64,000 nucleotides of DNA, taken from the NCBI RefSeq assembly GCF_036884655.1, contig NC_088340.1:25925001-25989000 (forward strand), given 5' to 3'. The translations under genes and the position numbers were made by a program. The notes beneath the pieces were generated by a model that did no database searches, was not told the DNA's origin, and saw only the letters and a program-made list of their open reading frames with translations. Below are positions 32,141 through 42,385 of this stretch, piece after piece (positions within the stretch are counted from its first letter, which is position 1; each line of letters begins with the position of its first letter). Origin of the DNA: Musa acuminata AAA Group (Eukaryota; Streptophyta; Magnoliopsida; Zingiberales; Musaceae).

Positions 32141-33325
32141 ATCTCCCCCTTTTTTATGATGACAATCAATTGATAATGGAGTTAACCTTAACTCCCCTTG
32201 TCTATATGCCATACTTGAGATAAGTCTTTCTTGAATTCAAAACCTTTGAATTCAAGAGACATATTAATAAGCTAAAATCATTTAAACTTATTAATACTCC
32301 CATCATGATTCCCATCATGATGTATCTCTTTGAAGATGATGTCAAGGCTTGACATTCATTTTCAAATTTTACATTACAAGTTTGAATGATGGTAATAGTA
32401 GAAATTCATCATATTGTAAGATATCAACATGTAAATCTGCGAAGTAAGATTTTAATATCATTACATGATGCACACATTTCAAATGTTTTAGCAATTATTG
32501 CATTTCATCACATGGTAAGATATCAATACGTAAAATTACGATGCAAATTTTTTGTTTGATATCTTGACCTGATACAAACAAGGTATAATGCAAATTATAG
32601 TAATCATAGCATCTCTTGGTGATGCAAGCATGACATTAATACTCATATATTTCTCCCCTTTATCATCAACAAAAAGCATGCTAATTGTGATACAAGGAGA
32701 ACAATATAAGCAAATTTTGAGCATAAGTGTGAGAGTCGTTCATGTCTTTACTAGGTTCAAGTTATTTTCCAATAGTAAGTGATAGGAAATCAATTGTACA
32801 AGCATGATATGTAGATCACTTTGAATACTTCTTCCTTTTTATTTGTTATAATCTTTTTGCATGAAGGAGGAAGGCCATTTGTGATACCAGCTATTTGTGA
32901 GTTTACTTTGAGTGAAGTTAAAACTGATGAGAGATTAAATCATGCTTCAGGTATCAAGATATGTATGTGAAGCAAATCTTTACAAGTAAAAACACTATCA
33001 CCCATATTTCAAGATGGAATTCATAAGCAGGAATCATTTCATCAAATCCATTTAAGAAAAATATTTTTCACATATAAGTGTATGAGAAAATCTGATTTGT
33101 AGGATACCAATTGTTAAGCGAATCCAAACATGAAATGAACACTTTCATGCATTCGGACAAGACTATGCTACAGATTTTCAAATACAATCATGAAGACAAA
33201 ACATGCTTATTGTTATGGAAATTTTTGTATTCAGCACATAATTTCCAATATGTTATTTTGGCATATTATAGCAATCAAGTGATTTGATCATTCAATTAAG
33301 TCAAAAAAATAATTTTAACTAGTTT
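32141..33325 (-). other. PPT and 3' noncoding region of element E
   Basis: Inverted PPT ATCTCCCCCTTTTTT at 32141, then AT-rich noncoding DNA like that of B and C. The second polypurine tract at 32650-32675 is weaker. Confidence 0.75.
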
Positions 33326-33424
33326 ATGTATTCGGACACATCAACATTCCTAATTCTCTTCTTATGAAATCAAATTGTTCTTCACTTAGAGGTTTTGTAA
33401 AAATATCAACTAGTTGATGTTTAA
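33326..33424 (-). pseudogene. RNase H C-terminal tail stranded downstream of ORF3 (element E)
   Basis: Minus-strand frame ending LVDIFTKPLSEEQFDFIRRE and a short tail before TAA, nearly identical to the pol end of B (19859-19960). Homology to B stops abruptly near 33424. The rest of pol is absent. Confidence 0.85.
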
Positions 33425-33737
33425 TATAACATGACGCATCAACTACATTGGTATATCATTTTCACAAATCATATTTATTATGGAAATCAAGATACAAGGT
33501 TTTCAAAAACATTTAGTTTCGATGTAAAATCCGACAGAGAGTAACGAGATTAAACAATGAGTGATGTTTGTAACTCTACTCACAAATAAATACATCAGGT
33601 AACCAGATCAAGGATCAAGGCACAAGGCATTGTAATCATAGCGAGTAACATAAAGAGTTTACAATACACATACAAGCTCATTCAGGAGGTGGAAAATTAA
33701 AATGCCTAAATAAAGAGTCAAATTGTCGATGAATTTG
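33425..33737 (-). other. Sequence downstream of ORF3 in element E
   Basis: Noncoding, probably the ORF3 3' flank carried with the module. No gene seen. Confidence 0.55.
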
Positions 33738-34787
33738 CTACAGCTCATATAGGATTTGATCTTGTCGATGTTCAAGCCGTTCTTGTCTTTGTTCAAATCG
33801 GTCCATCCGAATCCCAATATCTTCGACAGATGATGTATGAGCTAGCTCATATGAATGTCTTTCCTCAAAGGGACAGATCGGAGGAGATTGAGTACCCCTA
33901 AAGACTGGTGTTTCCGGTTCTGGTTCAGGTTGAGGGGGATCGGTTCTTCTAGACATTCTAACCCAGTTACCGTTTCTATAAACACATCTTAATCGGTGAA
34001 GTAGATTTTTATTGATTATGCTAAACCTATCTACTTTTATTACTTCTTCTTCCGTTGGTATTAGAATATCGTAGGCTTTCAGTATTCTAGTGATTATACC
34101 ACCATATGGAAGCATCATATCTTTCTTAGATAGTTCTAACATGTTTTGTTGTATAAGATAACCAAGACAGATGTCATGTCCTTTCATGATCAAATACATA
34201 GTTCCTAATTCTAATTGGCTTACTTCATCATGATGGTATTGTTTAGGGAGAATGATGCTAGTTAGGATATGATGAAGTACCTTAGTGTTTAGTGGCAGTA
34301 GATGTTCACAACTTTTAGGAACAAATGTTAAGTTGGGATTGGCGAAAATAGTTCATAAGGCTTCAACATATGTTGCCCCAACAGTTTCATCATCCCATGA
34401 TCCTTTAAAGTAAAGTCCTCTACTTTTTATGGGAATGCCTATCATGTCGCAAATGAATTTATCCGTAATGGAGATATGTTGTCCTAAGAGATAGGTAGAC
34501 ATTCTTTCTTCTTCATCTACTTATATGTTGTTGTAAAACAATCTAACAAGTCTTGGATAGATGGGTTCATTAATTTGTAAAATAGGGAGTAGATCTAAGT
34601 TTGCAAACCATTGGATTGTCTCTAAGTCTCTTAGTTCATTTAAATCAACATGTTTTCCCTTACTGTCACTCCTAAGTTCGAAAGAGGAAAACTTTTCAGC
34701 ATGATATTTTGAATCGAAAATGGTAAGATCAAAATCTTCCACTAATCTCCTCTTCCCTTTGTCCCTTGAGGATCTTCTAGACCCCAT
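33738..34787 (-). pseudogene. ORF3 of element E (single frame, two stops)
   Basis: Begins at 34787 (MGSRRSSRDKGKRRLVEDFD) and keeps one frame for about 349 residues, interrupted only by TAA at 34521-34523 and TGA at 34353-34355. The domain segment includes WFANLDLLPILQINEPIYPR, LVRLFYNN and LPYGGIITRILKAYDILIP, homologous to A's ORF3. A Pro/Glu-rich linker and a coiled coil (RFEQRQERLEHRQDQI) end it. The lysine/arginine-rich start could be a nuclear localisation signal. I see no membrane segment. The pairing of a conserved N-terminal domain with a C-terminal coiled coil in two diverged elements indicates it was once selected. Function unknown. Confidence 0.8.
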
Positions 34788-34795
34788 AACTATTG

Positions 34796-34867
34796 CTGTT
34801 TAGGAGGATAGTAATGAGCAAGAGTAAATGAATCAAAAACAGAATTTAAGGGCTTCTTAGAGAATAC
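34796..34867 (-). promoter_or_regulatory. Predicted leader intron before ORF3 (element E)
   Basis: Read on the minus strand: donor ACTAAG|GTATTCTC, U-rich body, acceptor CCTAAACAG|CAATAG, 72 nt, ending eight bases before the ATG. Element A has a 74-nt counterpart. Confidence 0.5.
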
Positions 34868-35039
34868 CTTAGTGAGATCTTCAAGAGGGGGAAAGATTGT
34901 TGATCTTTTGCTTCGAAATGAGGTGTATTTGGTATGCTATGAGGGGAGAAATGGAGGTGGAGAAGCTTTGGAAGAGTAAAGAGGGGAAAGGAGTGAGTTG
35001 GGGTTGGTTCCACCGGCGGCCCTAGCTCGGGTTAAAAAG

Positions 35040-35175
35040 GGGCAGAGTTGCGGGCGGTTGCACCTCTAGTTGGGGCGGTGCAACCGCTTGTAACACGTGA
35101 CAACTGGAGGTGCTACCTCCAGCTAGCGCGGTGCCACCGCCTGCAGCTGGCGCGGTGCCACCGCCTACAGGCGGT
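35040..35175 (-). repeat. GC-rich palindrome cluster upstream of ORF3 (element E)
   Basis: Four to five units such as GGCGGTGGCACCGC and GGCGGTTGCACC, followed in ORF3 sense by the block TTTTTAACCCGAG...TAGGGCC, which element A shares (about 5488-5510). Confidence 0.7.
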
Positions 35176-35660
35176 GAGCACTTGTTCTGACCGCAGTGTG
35201 ATCTGATTTGAAAGTTTTTGACTTGAGAAGAATTTTCATTCAGAGCAATCAACTTTACTTACGTAATTACGTAAGAATTTTCATTGTAAGATAAGAAATT
35301 TTGCATGATCAAGATAGATCTTGTGACGTGCATACATGTTTGTTATGGATTGTTCAGATTGGTAAGCCTTGCAAGTTCATGACAAACTTAGTAAATTCAT
35401 GATATAGTTGGAATTAAAAGTAACGAACGGATGAAATCAATGAGTTTTAAAATCTACAAGATATGTGAAGTGAGGATCATGGTTTCCAATTCTAAGAGAT
35501 CAAATAGGATTATATCTATATCACATTTGTAATTTTAACTTTCTAATCCTCTTCTGTTATTTAGGCTAGAGAGCATCGCGAGTTCTTTTTGGATCTCGTG
35601 TCATGAATACCGAGAATCCAAAGAGCAGGATATTATTTCTTGCTCCCAACTTAAGATGTT
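35176..35660 (-). other. Spacer between gag remnant and ORF3 module (element E)
   Basis: No recognisable gene. It contains an exact 18-bp palindrome CTTACGTAATTACGTAAG at 35258-35275, which is two abutting TTACGTAA sites. AAGAATTTTCATT direct repeats flank it. Confidence 0.6.
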
Positions 35661-37257
35661 TTATGTCTTTACAAGAAAGGATGATCTTTAGGTACCCATT
35701 TGCTTTTGGGTGCCTCAAAAATAGATTTACATTATTTATCATGTTGCATAGAATTTATCATGGTTCCTTTAGGAACCCAAATTAATTTGTTCGGACTAAT
35801 TTTCTTTAATGGATAATAATACGTTTTGTGTCCAAGTTTGCAACAAAAGTTGCATTTGCTTTGGTGTCGAACATGCAAGATGGGGCGGGGCCTTTTATAA
35901 AGGTGGTTGGATTTTGGTGAGGACTTCTCACAAATCCGATTCCACTTCTTTTGGGAACGTGACCCTTGTTTGCAAGGATCATGTTCAATGACTTGCTACC
36001 AACCTCGAATTTCTTCAAGGTGTCCTTAAGTAGCAAGTTTTCCTTTTGGAGAGTTTCTAGATCATGGCATTTTATGCATGAACTTAAACTATCATGATAT
36101 TCAGTTTTTAACTTATCAAAATTACAAGTAAGACTATCATGCTTCTTTTTTAGCAATTTATATTTTCTACTAATAATCTTGCATTCATCAAATAAGTCAT
36201 GGAATGCATTTAATAATTCATCAAATGATAAATCTGCATCTATTAAATTCGTTACCTCCTCTCCGATGGCCATTAAGGCGTATTGAGCAACTTGCTCGGT
36301 GTTGGTCTCCTCTTCTTCGGACGCGCTCGAGTCATCCCACGTTGCTTTGAGCGCTTTCTTCTTTGATGTTTTCTTCTTGACTTGGGGACAATCGCTCTTG
36401 TAGTGTCCCGGCTTCTTGCACTCATAGCAAATAACTTGGTCCTTCTTGGGTTCAAGTTTATTTTTTGTGTCATTTTTAAACTTGTTTCTTTTAATGAATT
36501 TTTTAAATTTTCTTGTTAGAAGTGCCAAGTCATCGTTACAGTCCTCATCACTTGAGTTTTCTCTCAAGTGGTCTTCTGAAGTTCTAAGTGTCATATCCTT
36601 CCTGTTCTTTGGAAGGATGTCTTCTTGCTCTTCATGAGCTTTGCAAGTCATCTCGTAGGTCATTAATGACCCGATTAGTTCTTCAAGAGGGAGGTTGTTT
36701 TGATCTTTCGCCTCTTGAATAGCAGTGACTTTAGGATCCCAACTCTTAGGAAGGGATCTTAGAATCTTATTTATGAGCTCAAAATCCAAAAAACTTTTTC
36801 CGAGTCCTTTTAGACCGTTGACGACATCCGTGAAACGGGTAAACATGACTCCAATAGTCTCACTCGGTTTCATCCGGAAATGTTCGAAAGAGTGTAACAA
36901 AAGATTGATTTTTGACTCTTTCACTCTACTTGTGCCTTCCTGAGTCACTTCGAGTGTGTGCCAAATATCAAATGCGGTTTCACAAACCGAAATACGGTTG
37001 AACTCGTTTTTATCAAGTGCACAAAATAAGGCATTCATAGCCTTTGCATTAAGAGCGAAAGCCTTCTTCTCCAATTTATTCCAATCGATCATTGGAAGAG
37101 AAGACTTCGAAAATCCATTTTCGACAATATTCCAAAGTTCAAAATCCATAGAAATAAGAAAGATCCTCATTCGGGTCTTTCAATAGGTGTAGTCCGTCCC
37201 ATTGAACATGGGTGGACGTGTAATAGAGTGGCCCTCTTGGTTTCCGGCGTATGCCAT
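35661..37257 (-). pseudogene. gag of element E, long open stretch, plus protease trace
   Basis: Start ATG at 37257-37255; TGA at 37180-37178 replaces the Trp of the YWKTRMR motif. From there the frame is open for about 454 codons to 35806. It covers the rest of the capsid, knuckle CYECKKPGHYKSDC, an acidic linker and a coiled coil. A frameshift near 35870 destroys the second knuckle. Below 35806 a LIWVPKGT-like stretch and a degraded protease start (about 35600-35660) are visible before pol homology ends. This is the longest undisturbed gag in the window, in contrast to the missing pol. Confidence 0.85.
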
Positions 37258-37293
37258 CTCTCTTGGGTTTTAATCCGTTTGAGAGTTAACCCC

Positions 37294-37305
37294 GCTCAGA
37301 TACCA
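37294..37305 (-). other. Primer-binding site of element E
   Basis: GCTCAGATACCA, the reverse complement of the initiator-Met PBS with one change. Confidence 0.82.
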
Positions 37306-37307
37306 AT

Positions 37308-39051
37308 TTTTGGATCAAGAGCACTAAGGGGGTGAATTAATGCAGCGAAAAACCTTCTACGATAAAAACTGCGTTCATTCGTTAAAAGTGATTTCGGTAA
37401 GAAAGCTGATTCGTAAATCACTTTAACTTTTGTTTAAGCGAGATGTAGCAAAGATATAAATGCAGTTTACAGTTACGATTCAAATCCGATAGTAGGCGCA
37501 AACTGAAATATGATATTCGCACGAAGAAACTGATTTACGTCTAAATGCTGATTCATAAATCACTTGATTAGGCGAGATACAGTTTAAGCAAGGATATAAA
37601 AGCAGTTTGCAGTTATGATAGAAATCAAAACGTAAACGCAAACTGAAATATGATGATCCTACGAAAAGACAGATTTACGTCTAAACGCTGATTTGGAAAG
37701 TGCAAAGCTTGAAACCCGATCGTATATGCATAGAAAGCAGTAAGCTTTAGAGGAGGTTTGCAGTAAAGATAATATGCTCAAAGTAAATGCAAACCGAGAT
37801 TTAGAGTGGTTCGGTCAATCTTGACCTACTCCACTTTTGGCTTTCTCCACCGACGAGGTCACCGACGTCAACTAGAGGCCTTCCTTCAATAGGCGAAGGC
37901 CAACCACCCTTTTACAGTTTCACTCCTTTTGACGGGCTTAGGAGACAACACTTACAGAATTTTCTCTCCTCTCTTTACAGCTCAGAACTTGGAAGAAAAG
38001 AGGGAGAAGAACTTTTGGCTTTTACAACAATTTTGAGCTCTAAAAATCACAGAACAAGATCAGGATTTCGGTGTTAGTTCATTGCCCTTTCAGTGCTGAA
38101 TGGGTGGGGTATTTATAGGCCCCAACCCAGTTCAAATTTGGAGCTCAAAACTGTCAATTCCCGGAATTCCGGGATCAGGCGGTTGCACCTCCTGACTGGA
38201 GCGGTTGCACCGCCTGGTAGAGCTTGAAGACTGAGCCTCTGGGCGGTGCCACCTCCTGTCAGGGGCGGTTGCACCTCCTGGCAGAGCTCGAAGACCGAGC
38301 TCAGGCGGTGCCACCGCCTGATTGAGGCGATTGCACCTCCTAGCAAAGCTCGAAGACCGAGCTCAGGCGGTGCCACCTCTTGTCAAGGGAGGTTGCACCG
38401 CCTAGTCTCGCTCGGAGACTGAGCCCAGGCGGTGCCACCGCCTAGCTGGAGCGGTTGCACCTCCCAGTCTCACTTGGAGACTGAGCCCAGGCGGTGCAAC
38501 CTCCTGCCTTGGGCGGTTCAACCGCCTGGCAGAAAATAGGGTCTGAATGGGTTGATCCATTCGGCCCAATTTGGGTTTTTTAGGGGCCCAATTGCCCCAA
38601 GATTAAGTTAATGGGATCACCTCCCATTTTTAACTGAATCATTGTGCTAACTACGATATTCCCTAAGACATTTACTACAACTTGCTTCGGTGCGTCAATC
38701 GCATCTTCCGGCGAGCTTCCGGCGAACTTCCGTCGATCATCCGATGAACCCTCGGTGATGCTCCTGCGGACTTCCGGCAAACTCTTGGACTTGCGACGAT
38801 CCACTTGGTGAGTTTCGATGAGCTTCTTTGGCAAGCTCATGGACTTCTCGGATTTGTTCCCGCAGAACCTCCGACGACTGTCCAAACTTCCGTCGAACTC
38901 TTGAACTCCCAACGTGATCATTGTCTTGACTCCGGTGCAACTCCTTCTGCATATCTTACTTTCATCGTAGTTAATTCTGCATACTTATCTCAACATATAG
39001 ATTAGATAACAAATGACAATTGACTTCATCATCAAAATCCAAGATTCAATA
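37308..39051 (-). repeat. 5' LTR of element E
   Basis: About 1,744 bp, starting at a decayed TTTTGGATC and ending TTCAATA. The G tract is only five long. Hairpin 37813, minus TATA box 38110-38117, palindromes 38175-38530, TTCCGACGAAC zone 38680-38920. Confidence 0.9.
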
Positions 39052-40326
39052 ATTAAATCTCAGATTTTGATGATAAAATCAATTATAAATTATTTGATCT
39101 AATCTATATGTTGAGAAAAGTGTACAGGATTAACTACGATAGCAGTAAGACATAAAGTAGGTGTTGTGCTGGAGTCAAGATCGAGATCTCGTTGGAAGTT
39201 CAAGAGGTCGTCGAAAGTCCGGACATTCGTTGGAAGTTCTGTCGGAACCAACCGAGAAGTCCAGGAGCTTGCCAAAGTGGCTCGTCAGAACTCGCCAAGA
39301 AGATCATCATAAAGTCCGGGAGCTTACCGAGAGTCCGCAGGAATATTGCCGAGTGTTCGTTGGAAGATCGTCGGAAGTTCGTTGGAAGAGCAATTGACGT
39401 ACCAGAACAAGAGTACTTTGATTATGTTTTAGTTGTTGTAGTTAGATAGTAGATTAAGTTAGAATTAGGAGGTAATCTCACTAACTTAATTAGGGGTCAA
39501 CAAGACCCTTAATAGGGCTGAATTCAGCTGGATTGAATAGCTCATTCAGCCCTTGAAAACATGGCCAATGGTGGCACGGCTTGGGAGACCCAGTCTCCTA
39601 AGCGGTCTACCAGCAGTGGTACTAGCCCTTTCAGGCGATGATACCACCAGAGCTCGGTCTCCGAGCTCTGTCAAGCGGTGGTACTGCCTAGTGTCAGACT
39701 GTAAATAGTAGTACCGCCTAGTAATGGCGGTGGTACCGCCCAATCATTGTGGTGGTACCGCTAGTACCCCGAAATCCGAGTATATGATACTTTTTTGCTC
39801 TAATTTTGAAGCCATTGGGGTCTATAAAAACCCCACCCTTTTCTGAATGAAAGGGCAGGAAAGTATTAGCATAATCTTGAGTCTTTGAAGTGTTAAAGAG
39901 TTGTAAAAGTGCTAGAGTCCTCCTCCCTTTCTAAGTGTTGAGATCATTCAAGAGAGGTGTGAGACTTGCAAGGGTTGTCTCCTAAGCCCATAAAAAGGAG
40001 AAAGCGCTGCAAAAGGTGGTTGGTCTTTGCCTATTGAAGGATGGCCTTTAGTGGACACCGGTGACCTCAACGGAGGAGGAATCCGAAAGTGGATGTAGGT
40101 CACAATGACCGAACCACTCTAAATTCTAGTTTGCTTTTTATTTATGCAATTACATTACGGCAAACCTCCTTAATATGTTCTTTGCACTTTTACGAAAGCT
40201 TTCAAATTTAATATCTCTCCAAAACGGATTGAATCGAAACAAATATTTTTCAGAATCGGGTTTAATCAGGAATGTTTTCCACTGCACTAATTCACCCCCC
40301 CTCTTAGTGCGCTCTTGATCCTAACA
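39052..40326 (+). repeat. 3' LTR of element C, remainder
   Basis: Resumes ATTAAATCTCAGATTTTGATG and ends GATCCTAACA. GTTCGTYGGAAG zone 39185-39390, palindromes 39555-39775, TATA box 39823, hairpin 40098, C7 tract. Confidence 0.9.
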
Positions 40327-41342
40327 ACTTTTTCTCCTTTTCGCAGATTCAGGAGAGAACCTTTATATCCCTCTATTACAAGTATGCCCTCACAATCTCC
40401 CTTAGAACAGCCTCGAAGCATATGGCGGAGGGAACTCAACTTTCTAATAGGGTTTGCAACCTTATAATCATAGAGTTTTGGTTCTACATTTGTAATTTCT
40501 TAAGTAGGAATGATTGGGGTATTTATAGACCCCAAATGACTTCAAAAATTCAAGCCAAAATTTAAATCTCTGATATTTTGGGGTACTGGCAGTACCACCG
40601 CTTGTGTTGGGCAGTACCATCGCATGTAGACTACACTAGGCGGTACCACCGCCTAGTTTGGGTGGTACCACCGCTTGACAGAGCCTTGGAGATTGGGCTT
40701 TGGTGGTACCATCGCCTGACAGGGCGGTATCACCACTTGATAGCATTAATTGCTGGTGGTACCACCACCCGGTTTGGGTGGTACCACCGCCAAGACCACT
40801 TGGGAGGCCAAGTCCCAAGTGGTTCCACCTCCTAGGCTTGCTAAGGGTTGTTGCATGGGCCTCACTTGGCCCAAGATAGCCCCAACTCAGGCACAATGGG
40901 CCCCTAATCGTGTTGCCATAGTTACACCCCAAAACTAACTCAATTAGACTCTAAACTAACTTGATCTAAACATAATCGATTACAAGAGTGAATCCTATAT
41001 TGTGAAGCATGTCATTAGTTCATCCAATGCTTTGTCTGATCTTTTGGCGCATCATCCTCTCCTTCGGCATATTGCTTAATCGGCATGTTAACTCCTGTAA
41101 CTTCCAATCTTCTTAGCATAATGTCTGATCCTTTGACCTGATACCCAAACTCACGACACGAAGTCCTTCTGCTGATATATTGACTAATCTTCTGATATGT
41201 TCTATTCTGACCCAACAATGGATTCTTCTTGCTATAATTAATTTGTTTCTCCTTGATTAAAGCTAAGTCTTGTGTCACTCAAAATGCAGATTAGATCATA
41301 AATTTATTAATTGATTTCATCATCAAAATCTGAGATTCAACA
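40327..41342 (-). repeat. LTR I, right part, minus strand
   Basis: Continuation of 10073-10281 after element C: minus TATA box 40520-40527, palindrome cluster 40585-40830, end GATTCAACA at 41342. It belongs with the F/K LTR type (CTTCGGCGCATCRTCCTCTC-like block near 41040) and lacks the TTCCGACGAAC zone. Confidence 0.8.
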
Positions 41343-42371
41343 TATTGAGTATCGATAGAGGATCATCTACTCTCAGTATCATGAGAGTAATATCCTATGT
41401 ATTCAGGCTCAAACAAATCCTTATCCAAGGTCATTTAGATTGAGAGAGAAAAAGTTCTTTGGGAAAATCTGATTATGCAGATAAGACTTATCCTATGTAT
41501 TCAGGCTCAGACAAAACCTGACAGCACCATGCCCAGTATATGGGCTCTAGGATATTAGATGGACGAGGGACTATAGGTATAGGTAATTGAGGATAGATAA
41601 GTCTAAAGGATTGGATTCCCCTATATCGTTTGGGGACTGTGGCGTAGTTGCCTAGTACGTCCATAGTCGATGAGTCGAATGAATTATTATGCAGATAATG
41701 ATTCATTGAGCCATAAGTAATTTTGATAGGTATGACTCATGGCTAGTTCGATATCGGGCCTTAATGGTCATATACATATGGTAGGGATTACCAAGAGTAG
41801 AGGTTCAAATATGAGATAGCCATTTGAGTCCCTATTTATTAGATATCCATTAAGCCCTTGAATTATTATATCCTATATATGAGATCCAATAAGAGCTAAT
41901 AAGATATTATAAAGTTGAGACCCACTAATCTAAGAGACTTAGGTAGTTGGATAGAGATCCAGTACCCAATAGGGTATGATCCATTAGGGTTAAGTTGATA
42001 GGTGGCCTCTATAAATAGGAGAGAACCAAAGGGTCATGACTACCACCTCCAATTGTCCTCTCCCCTTTCCCTCCTTAAATAGCAAGTGTGGAGATTTGGG
42101 CAGTGATTTGAGGAGCATCTTCATAGCCCCTACCATGTGGATCACTACTAGAGATGAGGACGCTTGACCTTCTTCATCCTCTCACATAGATCTGCAAGAA
42201 TTCAGGGATATATGATCTCCCTATGCAACGCAAATATCTCACACATGATTTTTAGTTTCGCTAGTTTTTATGCACAAATCTTCGCAAGACGATGAACACC
42301 TTTTGGAAATTTGGGACTTTGTTTTATGTTCTTCCACTACACATGAGTTGTCGCCCCTAGATTTTCCTACA
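41343..42371 (+). repeat. 5' LTR of element H (5' truncated)
   Basis: Starts in mid-LTR at TATTGAGTATCGATAGAGG (equivalent to 49858 in the 3' LTR) and ends CCTACA. TATAAATA at 42010-42017. Confidence 0.85.
42010..42017 (+). promoter_or_regulatory. TATA box of element H LTR
   Basis: CTCTATAAATAGGAGAG; a similar motif in minus LTR pieces is near 56283 and 56693. Confidence 0.6.
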
Positions 42372-42372
42372 A

Positions 42373-42385
42373 TGGTATCAAAGCC
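42373..42385 (+). other. Primer-binding site of element H
   Basis: TGGTATCAAAGCC, initiator-Met type with one change, one base after the LTR. Confidence 0.82.

Larger units (their letters stand above)
30471..39051 (-). mobile_element. Chimeric SIRE-like element E (gag + ORF3, pol lost)
   Basis: Minus-strand element with complete LTRs, PPT and PBS. It inserted at base six of element C's 3' LTR; flanks GTTAA (30466-30470) and ATTAA (39052-39056) are a 4-of-5 target duplication. The interior holds a long gag, an ORF3 module and only a small RNase H tail. The order gag, ORF3, RNase H tail differs from element A, where RNase H precedes ORF3. Probably non-autonomous when it moved. Confidence 0.9.
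10282..40326 (+). mobile_element. SIRE-like element C (old, split by elements B and E)
   Basis: 5' LTR 10282-11582, PBS, gag start, then element B (11701-24815), the rest of gag-pol (24816-29364), 3' noncoding region and polypurine tract, and a 3' LTR whose first six bases (30465-30470) are parted from the rest (39052-40326) by element E. The left flank ACAAC (10277-10281) fits the right junction CTAACAAC if one ACA was lost, so a target duplication is plausible. Coding sequence is full of stops, so C is among the older insertions. It has no ORF3. Confidence 0.88.
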
